The notes under the pieces were generated by a model, which made no database searches, had not been told where the DNA came from, and saw only the letters and a program-made list of their open reading frames with translations. From Dipylidium caninum (Eukaryota > Platyhelminthes > Cestoda > Cyclophyllidea > Dipylidiidae), in contig QEYB01001179.1 of NCBI GenBank assembly GCA_017562135.1, positions 717,001-781,000 of the forward strand: DNA of 64,000 nucleotides, in the 5' to 3' direction. This document shows, one piece after another, positions 63,715 to 64,000 of the stretch (positions within the stretch are counted from its first letter, which is position 1; the number at the start of each line of letters is the position of its first letter). The translations under genes were made by a program, and so were the position numbers.

Positions 63715-64000
63715 CTACACCGCCCGGCTGCGTGGTCGGCGACTCCTCGGACTGAGTGGACACATCGATTCGGGCGTGGACACATTCAAACGCCGTGCGG
63801 ACACGCGAGGAGGCCAGAATGCGCCCTTTTGCCTGCCACGTGTTTGGGATCCGCTTGTTTGAACAGACCGAGAAGCACGCGGATGTGCTTTTAAACAAAG
63901 CAAACACCTTCAACCACAGTCCTTTGCTAAAATACTATCAGTTTGAATTAGCGAAGGTGTTCACTTCGCGGTGGGAGACAAAAAAACACGAAAGTTACGA
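63715..64000. other. Right edge, upstream of orphan gene 2
   Basis: Presumably 5' flank or 5' UTR of orphan gene 2. Overlapping short frames on both strands; nothing recognisable. Confidence 0.5.

Overview
The window is eukaryotic nuclear DNA. Genes are split by many introns with GT-AG borders, several of them extremely short (31-50 nt), next to introns of 2-4 kb. Short introns, compact housekeeping genes and protein divergence together suggest a flatworm, probably a parasitic one (cestode, trematode or monogenean). That assignment is an inference; no marker fixes the species. All multi-exon models were built by eye from splice sites, reading phase and family conservation. In every protein-coding model the exons sum to a multiple of three, which is good internal support.

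Layout. 1-3247 (+): the C-terminal half of a calpain, entering from the left edge. 5004-19721 (+): a complete nine-exon transmembrane semaphorin with large GC-rich introns. 19.7-31.0 kb: an 11 kb stretch with no convincing gene, containing GC-rich patches and a diverged duplicated segment at 24.4 and 25.1 kb. 30999-32032 (+): TMEM115, whose frame is broken by one extra T in a T-run. 34063-34992 (+): ribosomal protein SA. 35492-36416 (-): exosome subunit MTR3 (EXOSC6).

37.4-57.7 kb: three diverged copies of the mitochondrial S-adenosylmethionine carrier SLC25A26, all on the minus strand. Between the first and second copies lie two plus-strand genes for mitochondrial energy proteins, NDUFS2 (complex I) and ATP5F1A (ATP synthase alpha). 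So this 20 kb block encodes only mitochondrial proteins among the recognised genes. The three carriers differ in intron content: copies B and C share an intron that A lacks, B lacks one that A and C keep, and A has a GC-AG intron. Copy B has also lost residues of its second carrier signature and shows no clear start codon.

59.1-63.7 kb (-): two members of an unrecognised protein family, tandem paralogs about 2.4 kb apart, with an unrelated orphan exon between them.

The points most worth following are the triplicated SAM carrier with its intron mosaic, the orphan paralog pair, the TMEM115 frameshift and the duplicated element at 24-25 kb. I saw no CRISPR array, prokaryotic operon, rRNA, tRNA or intact transposon.
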